From Burkholderiales bacterium (GTDB taxonomy: Bacteria > Pseudomonadota > Gammaproteobacteria > Burkholderiales > WYBJ01): a DNA stretch of 64,000 nt. Below, piece by piece: positions 37,620 through 46,447 of the stretch (positions are counted from its first letter, which is position 1; each line of letters starts with the position of its first letter). The notes below the pieces were generated by a model. It saw only the letters and a list, made by a program, of their open reading frames with translations. It was not told where the DNA came from and did no database searches. The position numbers and the translations under genes were made by a program. The DNA lies in assembly GCA_020848435.1 (NCBI GenBank), contig JADLAC010000005.1, forward strand, positions 1 to 64,000, in the 5' to 3' direction.

Positions 37620-39197
37620 TCAGAAGCTGAAGCGGACGTCCGCGTAAACTCGATCCTTGTCCGCGAACCGGCCGAAGAAACCCAGTGGCGGGCCGTGCAT
37701 GACATCCACGCCCGCGTTCAGCCGCCAGTTCTTGGCGAAATTCCAGGTGACCTTGGGGCGGAACATCCAGTCGTTGCGATTCAAGCTGGTGATGAAGAGC
37801 GCCTGGAGCTCCAGCGTGTTCGTGAGCTTGTGGGTGAGCTGGAGCGTGGCGCCCGACTCGCTGCGATCCGGCACGATGTCCGAGTCGTAATCGAGAAAGT
37901 GGCGCTGGAAGCCATAGGCATAGAGCCGCGTATCGGCGCCCAGGCCGAAATCCACGCCGACCAGGTAATCGAAGATGTCGAGGCGGGCTATGCCGCCGGG
38001 ATGGCTCAGACGCTGCACGCTGAAACCCTTGTCGCGCGTGTAGATGGCCTCGGCCTTGAGCACGAAATCACCAAGGTCCTTCGACAGCGTGCCGCCGAGC
38101 TGGGTGATCCGGTCATGACGCGGCGAATAGATCACCAGTCGCGCGGGCTCGACGACCTGGCGGTAGAAGTTCGCTTCGGTGTCGATCGCGCGATAGGCGA
38201 ACGCCGAGAGATCCCAGCCGTTGGTCAGCGTCGAGACGCGCATGCCGTAGCTCGAGTTGCTCAGCTTGCGACTGGGCTTCTGCTCGCCCAGGAACACCGG
38301 ATCGTACGGCGGGCGCGAGGGCGGCGGGAACGGAAAGAAATCCGCGCCGGGCTTGCCGACTTCGTCGATCGTCACATAGGGGATCCACAGGAATTCGACA
38401 TGCGCCTTCGCACCGAAGTATTCGGCGCGCGCCGCCCATTGCGGGATCCGCAGCGCGTCGAACTCCGGCAATACGAACTCGCGCATATCCTTCGCCGAAA
38501 CGACGTCGGCGAAGAACAAGCCTGGTACTTCGCCCCAGATGACGTGCTGGCGTCCAAGGCGCAATTCCCAATCGCCGGCGGAGACGTCGAGGTAGGTTTC
38601 ACGGAGCTGGAAATCGCGCCGTTGGTCGCGCTTGACTTCGGCAGGATAGAAGTTGCGTTCGATGTCGAACACGGCATCGTAATCCGCCCGCGCGCTGATC
38701 TTATACTTGAGGCTCTCTGTCAGCCTCCCCTGGCGGCCGAGCTCTACGCGGGCGCGGGCCTTGGACCAGTGGTCCGGGTTCTCGTAGGTGTGCGCAAATT
38801 CTGTCTGGAGATAGCCGCGCCAAGCCGAAGGTGCCGCCGCGCTCGGGCGTTCTTTCAACCGGGCGGCGTCCGCCGGCGCGGTCTTGGTCGCCGGAAGATC
38901 GTCGCCGAAGAGCGAGTCACGTGAGCTCGGTTTGGCCGGTTGCGATTTGGGTTTCTCGTCGCCGAACAATTCGTCCCGGGAGCCGGGCTTCGGCTTCTGC
39001 GGCTTCGGGATGTCGTCTCCGAACAGCGCATCGCGGGAGCCGGATGCCGCGGCTTGTGCCCAGGGTCGCTCATCCGAGACCGGGATGCCATGCGCCTCGT
39101 CCGCTGCATTGGCGCTCAAAGCAATGAGTCCCGTCGCCAGTACGACGCCGATTCCAGTTACCGCATTCGATGCAGTCATGACGGTCCGGATATGCAT
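37620..39197 (-). CDS. DUF1302-like outer-membrane beta-barrel protein with a triple 19-residue repeat
   Basis: A 525-aa exported protein. After a signal peptide (start ATG 39197) comes a proline- and lysine-rich linker with the motif SRDxLFGD at residues 54, 73 and 92, exactly 19 residues apart. The remainder is a beta-barrel of the DUF1302 type, with LRLGRQHVIWGEVPGLFFAD and a terminal Phe (DVRFSF), an outer-membrane insertion signal. DUF1302 proteins accompany lipid or steroid-related exporters. The gene is convergent with the ABC operon. The open frame extends to 39320, but the signal peptide favours 39197. Confidence 0.75.
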   Translation of the reverse strand: MHIRTVMTASNAVTGIGVVLATGLIALSANAADEAHGIPVSDERPWAQAAASGSRDALFGDDIPKPQKPKPGSRDELFGDEKPKSQPAKPSSRDSLFGDDLPATKTAPADAARLKERPSAAAPSAWRGYLQTEFAHTYENPDHWSKARARVELGRQGRLTESLKYKISARADYDAVFDIERNFYPAEVKRDQRRDFQLRETYLDVSAGDWELRLGRQHVIWGEVPGLFFADVVSAKDMREFVLPEFDALRIPQWAARAEYFGAKAHVEFLWIPYVTIDEVGKPGADFFPFPPPSRPPYDPVFLGEQKPSRKLSNSSYGMRVSTLTNGWDLSAFAYRAIDTEANFYRQVVEPARLVIYSPRHDRITQLGGTLSKDLGDFVLKAEAIYTRDKGFSVQRLSHPGGIARLDIFDYLVGVDFGLGADTRLYAYGFQRHFLDYDSDIVPDRSESGATLQLTHKLTNTLELQALFITSLNRNDWMFRPKVTWNFAKNWRLNAGVDVMHGPPLGFFGRFADKDRVYADVRFSF

Positions 39198-39345
39198 TCG
39201 TGTTTCAATGGCTGCGCCGCTCGCGCGCTCGATGCATTGTAACGGCCGCTCGAACGCAGCCGAAGCGGCGGGCCAGAAACTTACGCTCCTGGGACGGCCA
39301 CTGTTGCGCTGATCCGACAAGGGCTTACCACGCGAGGGTGGCGTC

Positions 39346-40014
39346 TCACGATAGCGCCGCCGGGCGCGCCGGCAAGGCGCGCCGGCATGCGAGAAAAAAG
39401 ACCAGGTGAGCCAGATTGGGCGCGGCAGGGATCATGAACGGCCGCAAGGTGTCGGATACTGCACCGATCCCGGCGAGCGCGATCGTGCCGAGTACGGGGT
39501 TGGCAAGAATCGCGGCTTTCGCGACACGTGGGCTGCCGGGCCAGGCGTTGATCGCGAACCCGAGGGCCGTCGCCAGCGTCGCCGCGCCTGCGATCGCGCC
39601 GCATACAAACAAGGGCGTCCAGGCGGGCGCGAACGCGTCCTGCGGCGCTCTCAGGCTCTGGCCTGCCTCGATCGTGGCATGAATATCCATGGCCGTGAAC
39701 CCGTGGGTGGCGGCACCGAAGAGGCCGACGCAGGCGCCGCCGAGAACGATCGCGTACCGTGCCGAAACGCGGTCGATCGCTACCAGCGCGGTGCTCGCCC
39801 GATAACCCGCCGTGTAGAGCGGAATCGCCAGCACGCCGGCGAGGCCTCCGAGCCATAGTAGGATCGGTTGGTCGGCTCTGCCCATTGCGATCCAGAGCAT
39901 CAAAACATCGCCCAGGGACGCCAAAGCCGCGGCTATGGATGCAGCGCCGAGCCAGTGCGCTGCGTGCATCGTGCCCAAGGGATCGCGAGAATTGCTCATA
40001 GGTATGGCAGCCAC
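39346..40014 (-). CDS. Integral membrane protein of unknown function
   Basis: A 222-aa protein with about six hydrophobic segments (AASIAAALASLGDVLMLWIAM, GGLAGVLAIPLYTAGY, VLGGACVGLFGAATHGF and others) and short loops. I recognise no catalytic motif. It is on the minus strand between the DUF1302-like gene and the FeeM-like gene, and could be part of that lipid-related block. Confidence 0.6.
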   Translation of the reverse strand: MAAIPMSNSRDPLGTMHAAHWLGAASIAAALASLGDVLMLWIAMGRADQPILLWLGGLAGVLAIPLYTAGYRASTALVAIDRVSARYAIVLGGACVGLFGAATHGFTAMDIHATIEAGQSLRAPQDAFAPAWTPLFVCGAIAGAATLATALGFAINAWPGSPRVAKAAILANPVLGTIALAGIGAVSDTLRPFMIPAAPNLAHLVFFLACRRALPARPAALS

Positions 40015-40053
40015 GCCGAGTACCTATGTTAGTCGTCGCAACGACGGTAACGG

Positions 40054-40971
40054 CTAAACGGCAGCGTTGGAGATGCGTCGAATCAAAAGCCGCTCGTCGC
40101 CGAGCGGAGCGGCGTAGCGATAGAGCGTCGTGCCGGCGACGGCCAAGCCTTCTCGCGCCCGTTGTATCTGATCACGCGTGTGCTGGAAATCGAGGTGCAT
40201 CAATACGGCGGGTGCATTGACGCGCGGGCACAGTTTTTCCTCGCCCAAACGCTTGAACCCCAGCATCCGCGCGTAGAAAGCCTGGTGATGCGGATTCACC
40301 TCGATGAACAAATGGTCGGCAGCATGCACTCGATGGGCATACACGTAGGCCATGTAGAAAAGCGAGCACAGAACTTCCCGGCCGGCTGCGCTGCGGTCGA
40401 GCGCGAGCCGCGTGAATTCGCAGACCTTGCCACGAGCTCGAAATGGCGCGATCTCAGCCGGGTAGAGTGATTCGGCGCTCAGCCCCTGGGGACGGTCCAG
40501 GTGGATCGAGAGCGCGCCCACGGTGCGTCGCTCCGATTCGGCTTGGAGTGTCGCGCCGTCCTCGGTGGGCCACTGGGCTGGCGCCGGCTGGGCGAGGCAA
40601 CTGGCGTAACCCAGGCGCGAATAGGCTTCATCGACGAGCCTGTCGGCAGGCAGCGGCCGCAACCCGGCGAATATGGAAACTCTGAAGTCGATGCCAGGGT
40701 AGCGAAACTCGTGCTGACCGATCAGCCGATCACCGGGGTTGAGGTGATCCGCGGGCGCGGTCGACGTATCCGCGTTGCGCTCGAACGAACGAGTGACCGC
40801 AAGGGGCTCGATCGATGCCAGGGCAGTCGATGCCATCATTTCGTCGTGGCGGAACAAACGCGCGGACTCGAGTTTTCGTTGGCGGGTTGACGTGCTCGAC
40901 CGGCCCTTCCAGGCCCCGTCGCGCAAGCAGAAACGGATGCTTCCTCCCTTCGAGGATACGCCGATCTTCAC
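40054..40971 (-). CDS. FeeM-like N-acyltransferase (GNAT fold)
   Basis: A protein of up to 305 aa resembling the catalytic core of N-acyl amino-acid synthase FeeM: VSIFAGLRPLPADRLVDEAYSR, VGALSIHLDRPQGLSAESLYPAEI, VCEFTRLALDRSAAG, and HLFIEVNPHHQAFYARMLGFKRL, the last being a GNAT-like acyl-donor motif. FeeM enzymes make long-chain N-acyl tyrosine or similar from acyl-ACP. The start is uncertain: GTG 40971 opens the frame, with an ATG at 40839. It may supply an acyl product to the exporter encoded nearby; that is inference. Confidence 0.7.
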   Translation of the reverse strand: MKIGVSSKGGSIRFCLRDGAWKGRSSTSTRQRKLESARLFRHDEMMASTALASIEPLAVTRSFERNADTSTAPADHLNPGDRLIGQHEFRYPGIDFRVSIFAGLRPLPADRLVDEAYSRLGYASCLAQPAPAQWPTEDGATLQAESERRTVGALSIHLDRPQGLSAESLYPAEIAPFRARGKVCEFTRLALDRSAAGREVLCSLFYMAYVYAHRVHAADHLFIEVNPHHQAFYARMLGFKRLGEEKLCPRVNAPAVLMHLDFQHTRDQIQRAREGLAVAGTTLYRYAAPLGDERLLIRRISNAAV

Positions 40972-41377
40972 TCCGGTGAGTCACGTTCTTCCAGCTAACT
41001 AGTTCACATAATCGGCCGGAAACTTATCCACAACGCGGTCAAGAGCGATGAGATACCGCCGTTAACCGTCCGATCGTCGACCGTCGCTTGCCCCTATGCT
41101 CGGAGCCGACGGATCGTTGCCTACGGGCATGGAAACGACACAGCGACCGGAATCTGCGCCGGCAAAAGCTACAGTTAATTGTTAGCCACCTCGGTTACCA
41201 GTATGATTCTACGTGAAGAACACTAGGCGTTCGGGGACCGTTCGCGGCCCGAGGCGTGCCGCGGCGCAGCGGCGGCGGGATTGCGGGCCTGCTGGGCTGC
41301 ATTCTGCTAGCATGCAATCGAACCGATGGCGCTGCTTCTTTCTTGGGATCGAAACGAAAAAACGTAGGAGGCTGGTA
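40972..41377. other. 406-nt divergent regulatory region upstream of the EPS/exosortase operon
   Basis: No gene is supported. The 41165-41215 stretch is less GC-rich than its surroundings and carries a good sigma-70 promoter. A long leader follows, with an AGGAGG ribosome site at 41366-41371 just before the first EPS gene. Confidence 0.6.
41179..41207 (+). promoter_or_regulatory. Sigma-70 promoter of the EPS/exosortase operon
   Basis: TTGTTA (-35, 4/6) and TATGAT (-10, 5/6) are separated by exactly 17 nt. Transcription would start near 41214, giving a ~165-nt untranslated leader before ATG 41378, long enough for post-transcriptional control. Confidence 0.6.
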
Positions 41378-42007
41378 ATGAACGGCACAAGCTTGGGAGG
41401 GCGTGTGTGGCAGGCGGTTACGTTATTGTTTTTCGCAGCGCTGTTGACGGGATGCATGAGCTCTCCCTTCCCTCCGGCACCCGCAATGCCGGAAGGTGGC
41501 GGCCAGGTCGACTACATCATCGGTGCCGGCGACACGCTCAATATCAACGTCTGGCGTAATCCAGAGCTGTCGATGAGTGTCCCGGTGCGGCCCGATGGCC
41601 GCATCACGACGCCTCTGGTCGAGGACATTCCCGCGACCGGCCAGACGCCGACGCAACTGGCGCGTAGCGTCGAAAAAGCGCTGGCCAAGTACATCCAGGA
41701 TCCGGTCGTGACCGTGATCGTCACCGGTTTCCGCGGCCCGCTGGAGCGCCAGGTTCGGGTCGTGGGGCAGGCGGCCAAGCCTCAGGCGCTGCCCTACAGC
41801 GAGAAGATGACCTTGCTCGATGTCATGATTGCCGTGGGCGGCATCACGGAGTTCGCCGACGGCAACAAGGCGACCATCTTGCGCGGCGCGGACAAGCCCC
41901 AGCAGTTCACCGTGCGTTTGCGTGACCTGGTGAAGTATGGCGACGTGAGCGCCAATGTGGAAATGCGCCCGGGAGACGTGCTGATCATTCCGGAGAGCTT
42001 TTTCTAA
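41378..42007 (+). CDS. XrtA/PEP-CTERM system polysaccharide export lipoprotein (Wza-like)
   Basis: A 209-aa lipoprotein with lipobox LLTGC (Cys at about residue 26). The polysaccharide export domain VDYIIGAGDTLNINVWRNPELS is followed by a SLBB-like region with RQVRVVGQAAKPQALPY, and the protein ends GDVLIIPESFF. It would form part of the outer-membrane/periplasmic export conduit for the exopolysaccharide. The frame is open to 41213, but the AGGAGG site and the signal peptide fix ATG 41378. It is the first gene of the long EPS operon. Confidence 0.92.
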   Translation: MNGTSLGGRVWQAVTLLFFAALLTGCMSSPFPPAPAMPEGGGQVDYIIGAGDTLNINVWRNPELSMSVPVRPDGRITTPLVEDIPATGQTPTQLARSVEKALAKYIQDPVVTVIVTGFRGPLERQVRVVGQAAKPQALPYSEKMTLLDVMIAVGGITEFADGNKATILRGADKPQQFTVRLRDLVKYGDVSANVEMRPGDVLIIPESFF

Positions 42008-42221
42008 ATCGATGGAAAATGGGCAACGAGCCGATAACACGACGCTGGCTCGCCTGGCGGCCTTTCCGGTCTCCCAGCAGGTGTTCATCGAAGCGTGGGG
42101 TTCCGACGTGGTATGCAACTTGCCCTGCTAATGGTTTGGCCACCGTACCGCAACGGCTACGGACCTTCGATGGAAATGGGCTCTAGCCCGAAGCTCGGTT
42201 GGAGTCCACTGGGAGCTAGTC

Positions 42222-43838
42222 ATGCATGAGGTCGTAAGGCAGATACTGTCCTACTTGCGTGGGATGTGGCAGTACCGGTGGTATGGCGTCGCCATGAGCT
42301 GGCTCGTATGCGTGGTGGGCTGGGTCGTGGTGTTCCTCATGCCGAACCAGTATGAAGCCACGGCACGCGTGCACGTCGATACCCAGAGCGTCCTCAAACC
42401 GCTGCTGTCCGGACTCGCAGTGCAGCCGAACGTGGACCAGCAGATCGCGATGATGAGCCGCACCCTCATTAGCCGGCCGAACCTCGAGCGGGTGATTCGC
42501 ATGTCCGACCTGGATATCAAGCTCAAGACCAACGAAGAGCGCGAGCGCTTGATCGACGGGCTCAAGAAGCAGATCAAGCTTGCCGGCACCGGCCGCGACA
42601 ACCTCTACACGATTACCTATGCGGCGACCAAACCCGAGGAGGCCAAGCGGGTCGTCCAATCGCTCCTGACGATATTCGTGGAAGGCAGTCTCGGCGACAA
42701 GCGCAAGGATGCGGATTCGGCGAAACGCTTCATCGACGAGCAGATCAAGCTCTACGAGCAGAAGCTGGTCGTAGCGGAGAACGCGCTGAAGGAATTCAAG
42801 CGCCAGAACATCGGCATGATGCCGAGCCAGGGCAGGGACTTCATCTCGAAGCTGCAGGAATCGCAGAATCGCCTGGCCCAAGCACGGCTCGAGCTGCGCG
42901 AGGCGGAGAACTCCCGCGATGCCTTCAAGAAACAGGTGACCGCGGTTCGCGAAGGTATCCAGGAGCCCGATCTGCTCGCCGATCGGGTGATCTCCGGGGG
43001 GAGCAGCGAAGTCGAGCTGCGTGCGAGTCCCGAGCTGGAAAAGCGTATCGAAGCCCTCAAGCTGAAGCTCGACGCGCTGCAACTGAGCTACACCGAGCGC
43101 CACCCCGACGTCATCGCGACCAAGCGCGTGATCGAGCAGCTCGAGGCACAGAAGAAGGCGGATATCGCCAAGCTGCGCAAGGAGATCGAAGCACGACAGG
43201 CGACGGCACAGGCACAGCCCGCGGTGCGCAGCGTGCGCGGTTCCGGCTCGAATCCGGTGTTGCAGCAGCTCACCGTTTCATTGGCCGAGGCGGAGGCCGC
43301 GGTCGCGGCCTTGCGAACGCGCGCGGCCGAGCTGGAGCAACAACACAACGAGCTCAAGAAGGGCGCGCACGCCGTGCCTCAAGTCGAGGCGGACCTGGTA
43401 CAGCTCAACCGCGACTACGAGGTGAACAAGCGAAACTTCGAGACCCTGCTCGCACGGCGCGAGTCGGCACAGATATCGGGCGAAATGGAGTCGAACGCCG
43501 GTGTGATGGACTTTCGCATCATCGATCCGCCGCGCGTGCCGCCGACACCGGTTGCGCCGAAACGCCCATTGTTGATGTGGCTGGTGCTGGCGGTCGGTGC
43601 AGGTGCCGGTGTTGCACTGTCGTTTCTGATGTCGCAAGTCAGGCCCGTATTCAACGACCGCGGCACGTTGCAGGATTTCGCCAACCTTCCGATCCTCGGG
43701 ACCGTCGGCATGCGCTGGACCGAGAACGACGTGAAAAGGCAGCGCCGCGGCATCGTTGCGCTGGCCGCCTCGGTCGCAAGTCTATTTGGATCGTTCGGTG
43801 TCGCAATGGCTCTGCTCTCACTGACGGGCCGAGCGTGA
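42222..43838 (+). CDS. XrtA system polysaccharide chain-length determinant (Wzz-like)
   Basis: A 538-aa inner-membrane polysaccharide co-polymerase. It has an N-terminal membrane helix (residues ~20-40), a Wzz domain, a long coiled-coil region (about 170-400, with DSAKRFIDEQIKLYEQKLV) and a second helix near 455 preceded by a Pro-rich RVPPTPVAPKRP motif; a further hydrophobic stretch lies at the end. It acts with the tyrosine kinase encoded 44 nt downstream to control chain length and export. Confidence 0.92.
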   Translation: MHEVVRQILSYLRGMWQYRWYGVAMSWLVCVVGWVVVFLMPNQYEATARVHVDTQSVLKPLLSGLAVQPNVDQQIAMMSRTLISRPNLERVIRMSDLDIKLKTNEERERLIDGLKKQIKLAGTGRDNLYTITYAATKPEEAKRVVQSLLTIFVEGSLGDKRKDADSAKRFIDEQIKLYEQKLVVAENALKEFKRQNIGMMPSQGRDFISKLQESQNRLAQARLELREAENSRDAFKKQVTAVREGIQEPDLLADRVISGGSSEVELRASPELEKRIEALKLKLDALQLSYTERHPDVIATKRVIEQLEAQKKADIAKLRKEIEARQATAQAQPAVRSVRGSGSNPVLQQLTVSLAEAEAAVAALRTRAAELEQQHNELKKGAHAVPQVEADLVQLNRDYEVNKRNFETLLARRESAQISGEMESNAGVMDFRIIDPPRVPPTPVAPKRPLLMWLVLAVGAGAGVALSFLMSQVRPVFNDRGTLQDFANLPILGTVGMRWTENDVKRQRRGIVALAASVASLFGSFGVAMALLSLTGRA

Positions 43839-43881
43839 TCTCGCTTCGAATCGACGCCTACGAACGGCTAGGAGCCACAGC

Positions 43882-44847
43882 GTGAGCATTATTGAAAAGG
43901 CGGTGGCGAGGCTGGGGGACTGGTCCCCTGCCACGCAGCGGCTCGGCACGGCAGCGGAAGCCGCCGTCACGAGTGAACCCGATCCCGCGGGTGAGTCGCA
44001 CGCGAGTTTGAGCGACATTTCGGGCGCACGTGACGGGTCGATCGCCGCTGCGTCGAAAGAGCATAGCGAAAGGACGCTGCGCTACGAGGAGATCGACCTC
44101 GTCCGCTTGAAGGAAGCGGGCATGGTCACCCCCGAGGGCACCCGCAGCCAGATCTTCGAGGAATTCCGCTTGATCAAGCGGCCCTTGCTCAAGAATGCGC
44201 TCGGGCAGGGGCCGACGCCGATCCAGCGCGGCAATCTCATCATGGTCACGAGCTGCATGCCGGGAGAGGGGAAGAGCTTCTGCTCGGTCAATCTCGCGAT
44301 GAGCATCGCGATGGAAATGGATCATACCGTTCTGCTGGTCGATGCCGACGTGGCAAAGCCTTCGATTCCGCGCATGCTGAGCATCGATGGTGGACTGGGC
44401 TTGATGGACGTGCTGCTCGAGGACCACTTGCCGGTTTCGCAAGCGCTCATCCGTACCAACATCGACAAGCTGAAGCTGCTCACCGCGGGCCGGCATCACC
44501 CCAATGCCACGGAATTGCTGGCCAGCGGCGCGATGCGCGAGCTGCTCGATGAAATGTCCAGCCGCTACAGCGACCGTATCATCATCTTCGATTCCCCGCC
44601 GTTGCTCGCAACGACCGAATCGCGCGTTCTCGCCAGCCAGATGGGCCAGGTCGTCGTCGTCGTCGAAGCGGGCAAGACCACACAGCAGAATCTGCGCGAG
44701 GGTCTCAATCATATCGAGTCTTTGGAAAACGTCAGTCTGCTGCTAAATAAAACGAGATTCCGGGGGGGCTCGGGCTACTATGGCTATGGCTACGGCGGCT
44801 ACGGCTACGGCTACGGATACGGCGCTGAAACCAGCCAAGGGAACTAG
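43882..44847 (+). CDS. XrtA-associated tyrosine autokinase (BY-kinase)
   Basis: A 321-aa cytoplasmic kinase. Walker A is MPGEGKSFCSVNLA, Walker A' is VLLVDADVAKPS and Walker B is IIIFDSPPLL. The C-terminus is a cluster of eight tyrosines alternating with glycines at 299-313, the autophosphorylation tail. It starts at GTG 43882. Phosphorylation state normally governs its contact with the Wzz-like protein. The tail is encoded by TAT/TAC-GGC repeats at 44776-44820, which overlap the 5' end of the next open frame. Confidence 0.93.
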   Translation: MSIIEKAVARLGDWSPATQRLGTAAEAAVTSEPDPAGESHASLSDISGARDGSIAAASKEHSERTLRYEEIDLVRLKEAGMVTPEGTRSQIFEEFRLIKRPLLKNALGQGPTPIQRGNLIMVTSCMPGEGKSFCSVNLAMSIAMEMDHTVLLVDADVAKPSIPRMLSIDGGLGLMDVLLEDHLPVSQALIRTNIDKLKLLTAGRHHPNATELLASGAMRELLDEMSSRYSDRIIIFDSPPLLATTESRVLASQMGQVVVVVEAGKTTQQNLREGLNHIESLENVSLLLNKTRFRGGSGYYGYGYGGYGYGYGYGAETSQGN

Positions 44848-46438
44848 CGCGATCGACACCACGCCTACAGTTCGTATTGGTTTGATTGGAAAGGCAGGGC
44901 ATGGTGCATGGCGCGGCGCCCAGCCGTGGCTCGCGGCGCTCATCACGAACGCGACCTTGTCCGGATCGCTCGCTGCGGCTGAATGGAGAATAATCCCGCG
45001 CATCAGCCTGCTCGAAACCTACACGGACAATCTCACGCTCGCCCCTGAGGGGCAGGAGCGTTCCGACTGGGTGACGGAGATTCATCCCGGCGTTTCGGTC
45101 ACGGCACGGGGCGCGAGATTGCAGTTGCAGGCGAACTACGCGCTTCAGAATCGCATCTACATGAACAACAGCAACGCGAACGGCCATAACCATTCGCTGA
45201 TGTCGAATGCGCTGCTGGATGCCTGGAACCGGCAGTTGTTCGTCGCGGCGAGCGCGGCGATATCGCAGCAGAACATCTCCCCCCTGGGCGCGCAGGCGTT
45301 GAGCAATGTCAATGTCACCGGCAATCGGACCGAGGTCCGCAGCGCTTCGCTCGCTCCGTACTGGCAAGGGCGCATCGGTAGCTGGGCGACGCTCAACGCG
45401 CGTTACTCATGGAATCGGGTCGAAACCTCGGGGGCGACGAGCGCTCTGAACAGCGAAGCCAACGGCATCAGCGTCGGCTTGGCCAGCGGCCCCGCGTTTC
45501 AAGACCTGGGTTGGGGCCTGAACTACAGTATCCGCCAGACCGATTCTTCCTCGGGCGCGGTGGCGAAGAACGAAAGCGAATCGGCAACGGGGTCTTTGCG
45601 TTACAGAGTCTGGCCGACGTTGGCCCTGACTGCGACAGCCGGGCGGGAACAAAACGATCATGTTCGCACGCGGGGTTCCGCGTCCGGAACGACTTGGAGC
45701 GCCGGCGCACACTGGACGCCCTCGGAGCGCACGAGTGTGAGCGGCTCATTCGGACATCGATTCTTCGGCCGGACGTTCAGCTTGGATGCATCGCATCGGA
45801 CGCGTCTGACGACCTGGACGGCGGGCTATAGTGAGCAGGTCCTCGACGCCGCCACCAATCCCTTGCTCATCCCCGCCAGCGCGGATACGAGCGTCGCGAT
45901 CGACAGGTTGTTGCTTGCACGCATTCCCGACCCGCTCGAGCGCCAGCTCGCCGTGCAAGCCTTCATCCTGCAAAACGGGTTGCCTCAGTCGCTGGACAAT
46001 CCGATCCAGTTTCTTACCAACCAGATCTCGATCTCGAAGCGCTGGCATGCCGGCGTCGGCCTGCTCGGCGTACGCAGCAGCCTGCTCGTCAACTTCTTCC
46101 GCGACGAGCGTACGAACGAGAGCAGCGGATCGTCGTTTGGCGCGTTCGACCCGTTTGCCATCAGCAATACGGTCGAGCAGGTGGGATACTCGGCGGTGTT
46201 GAGCTGGCGGTTGAGCAACCGCAGCGCCGTCTCCGCGACGGTCGGGCAGAATCGCAGCCGGTTTCCGGACGTGGGGAGGGAAGACACGAACCAATATGCA
46301 CGGGTGGGTCTGACCTATCAGCTCCAACCCAAGGTGCATAGCGGCGTGAATCTTCGCGTCGTGGAGCGGGATTCCAGCGCCGGCAATTCAGATTATCGGG
46401 AGCATGCCGTCATCGGAACGCTCAGCGTAGCGTTCTGA
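44780..46438 (+). CDS. XrtA/PEP-CTERM system outer-membrane beta-barrel protein
   Basis: A protein of up to 552 aa. The body (WRIIPRISLLETYTDNLTLA, VTEIHPGVSVTARGARLQLQANYAL) is a chain of amphipathic beta strands typical of the outer-membrane protein family found in this locus, ending in a terminal Phe. The start is uncertain. ATG 44780 lies inside the kinase's Tyr/Gly repeat and overlaps it by 68 nt. TTG 44882 would give a shorter N-terminus with a proper signal peptide (cleaved near SLAAA). I favour 44882 as the biological start. The likely role is outer-membrane passage of the polysaccharide. Confidence 0.8.
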   Translation: MAMATAATATATDTALKPAKGTSAIDTTPTVRIGLIGKAGHGAWRGAQPWLAALITNATLSGSLAAAEWRIIPRISLLETYTDNLTLAPEGQERSDWVTEIHPGVSVTARGARLQLQANYALQNRIYMNNSNANGHNHSLMSNALLDAWNRQLFVAASAAISQQNISPLGAQALSNVNVTGNRTEVRSASLAPYWQGRIGSWATLNARYSWNRVETSGATSALNSEANGISVGLASGPAFQDLGWGLNYSIRQTDSSSGAVAKNESESATGSLRYRVWPTLALTATAGREQNDHVRTRGSASGTTWSAGAHWTPSERTSVSGSFGHRFFGRTFSLDASHRTRLTTWTAGYSEQVLDAATNPLLIPASADTSVAIDRLLLARIPDPLERQLAVQAFILQNGLPQSLDNPIQFLTNQISISKRWHAGVGLLGVRSSLLVNFFRDERTNESSGSSFGAFDPFAISNTVEQVGYSAVLSWRLSNRSAVSATVGQNRSRFPDVGREDTNQYARVGLTYQLQPKVHSGVNLRVVERDSSAGNSDYREHAVIGTLSVAF

Positions 46439-46447
46439 CGGCCATCC

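Noticed and set aside
41024-41032. Perfect DnaA-box consensus TTATCCACA
   Set aside because: A single box; one chance match is expected about every 130 kb on either strand, there are no companion boxes or dnaA/dnaN genes, and the rest of the region looks like a promoter area.
41293-41308. Sigma-54-like TGGGCTGCATTCTGCT before the EPS operon
   Set aside because: Doublet spacing is correct but the -24 element is TGGGC, not TGGCA, and a better sigma-70 promoter is present upstream.
42012-42131. 39-codon frame between the export lipoprotein and the chain-length determinant
   Set aside because: No ribosome site, no recognisable features and plausible by chance; the 214-nt gap otherwise shows nothing.
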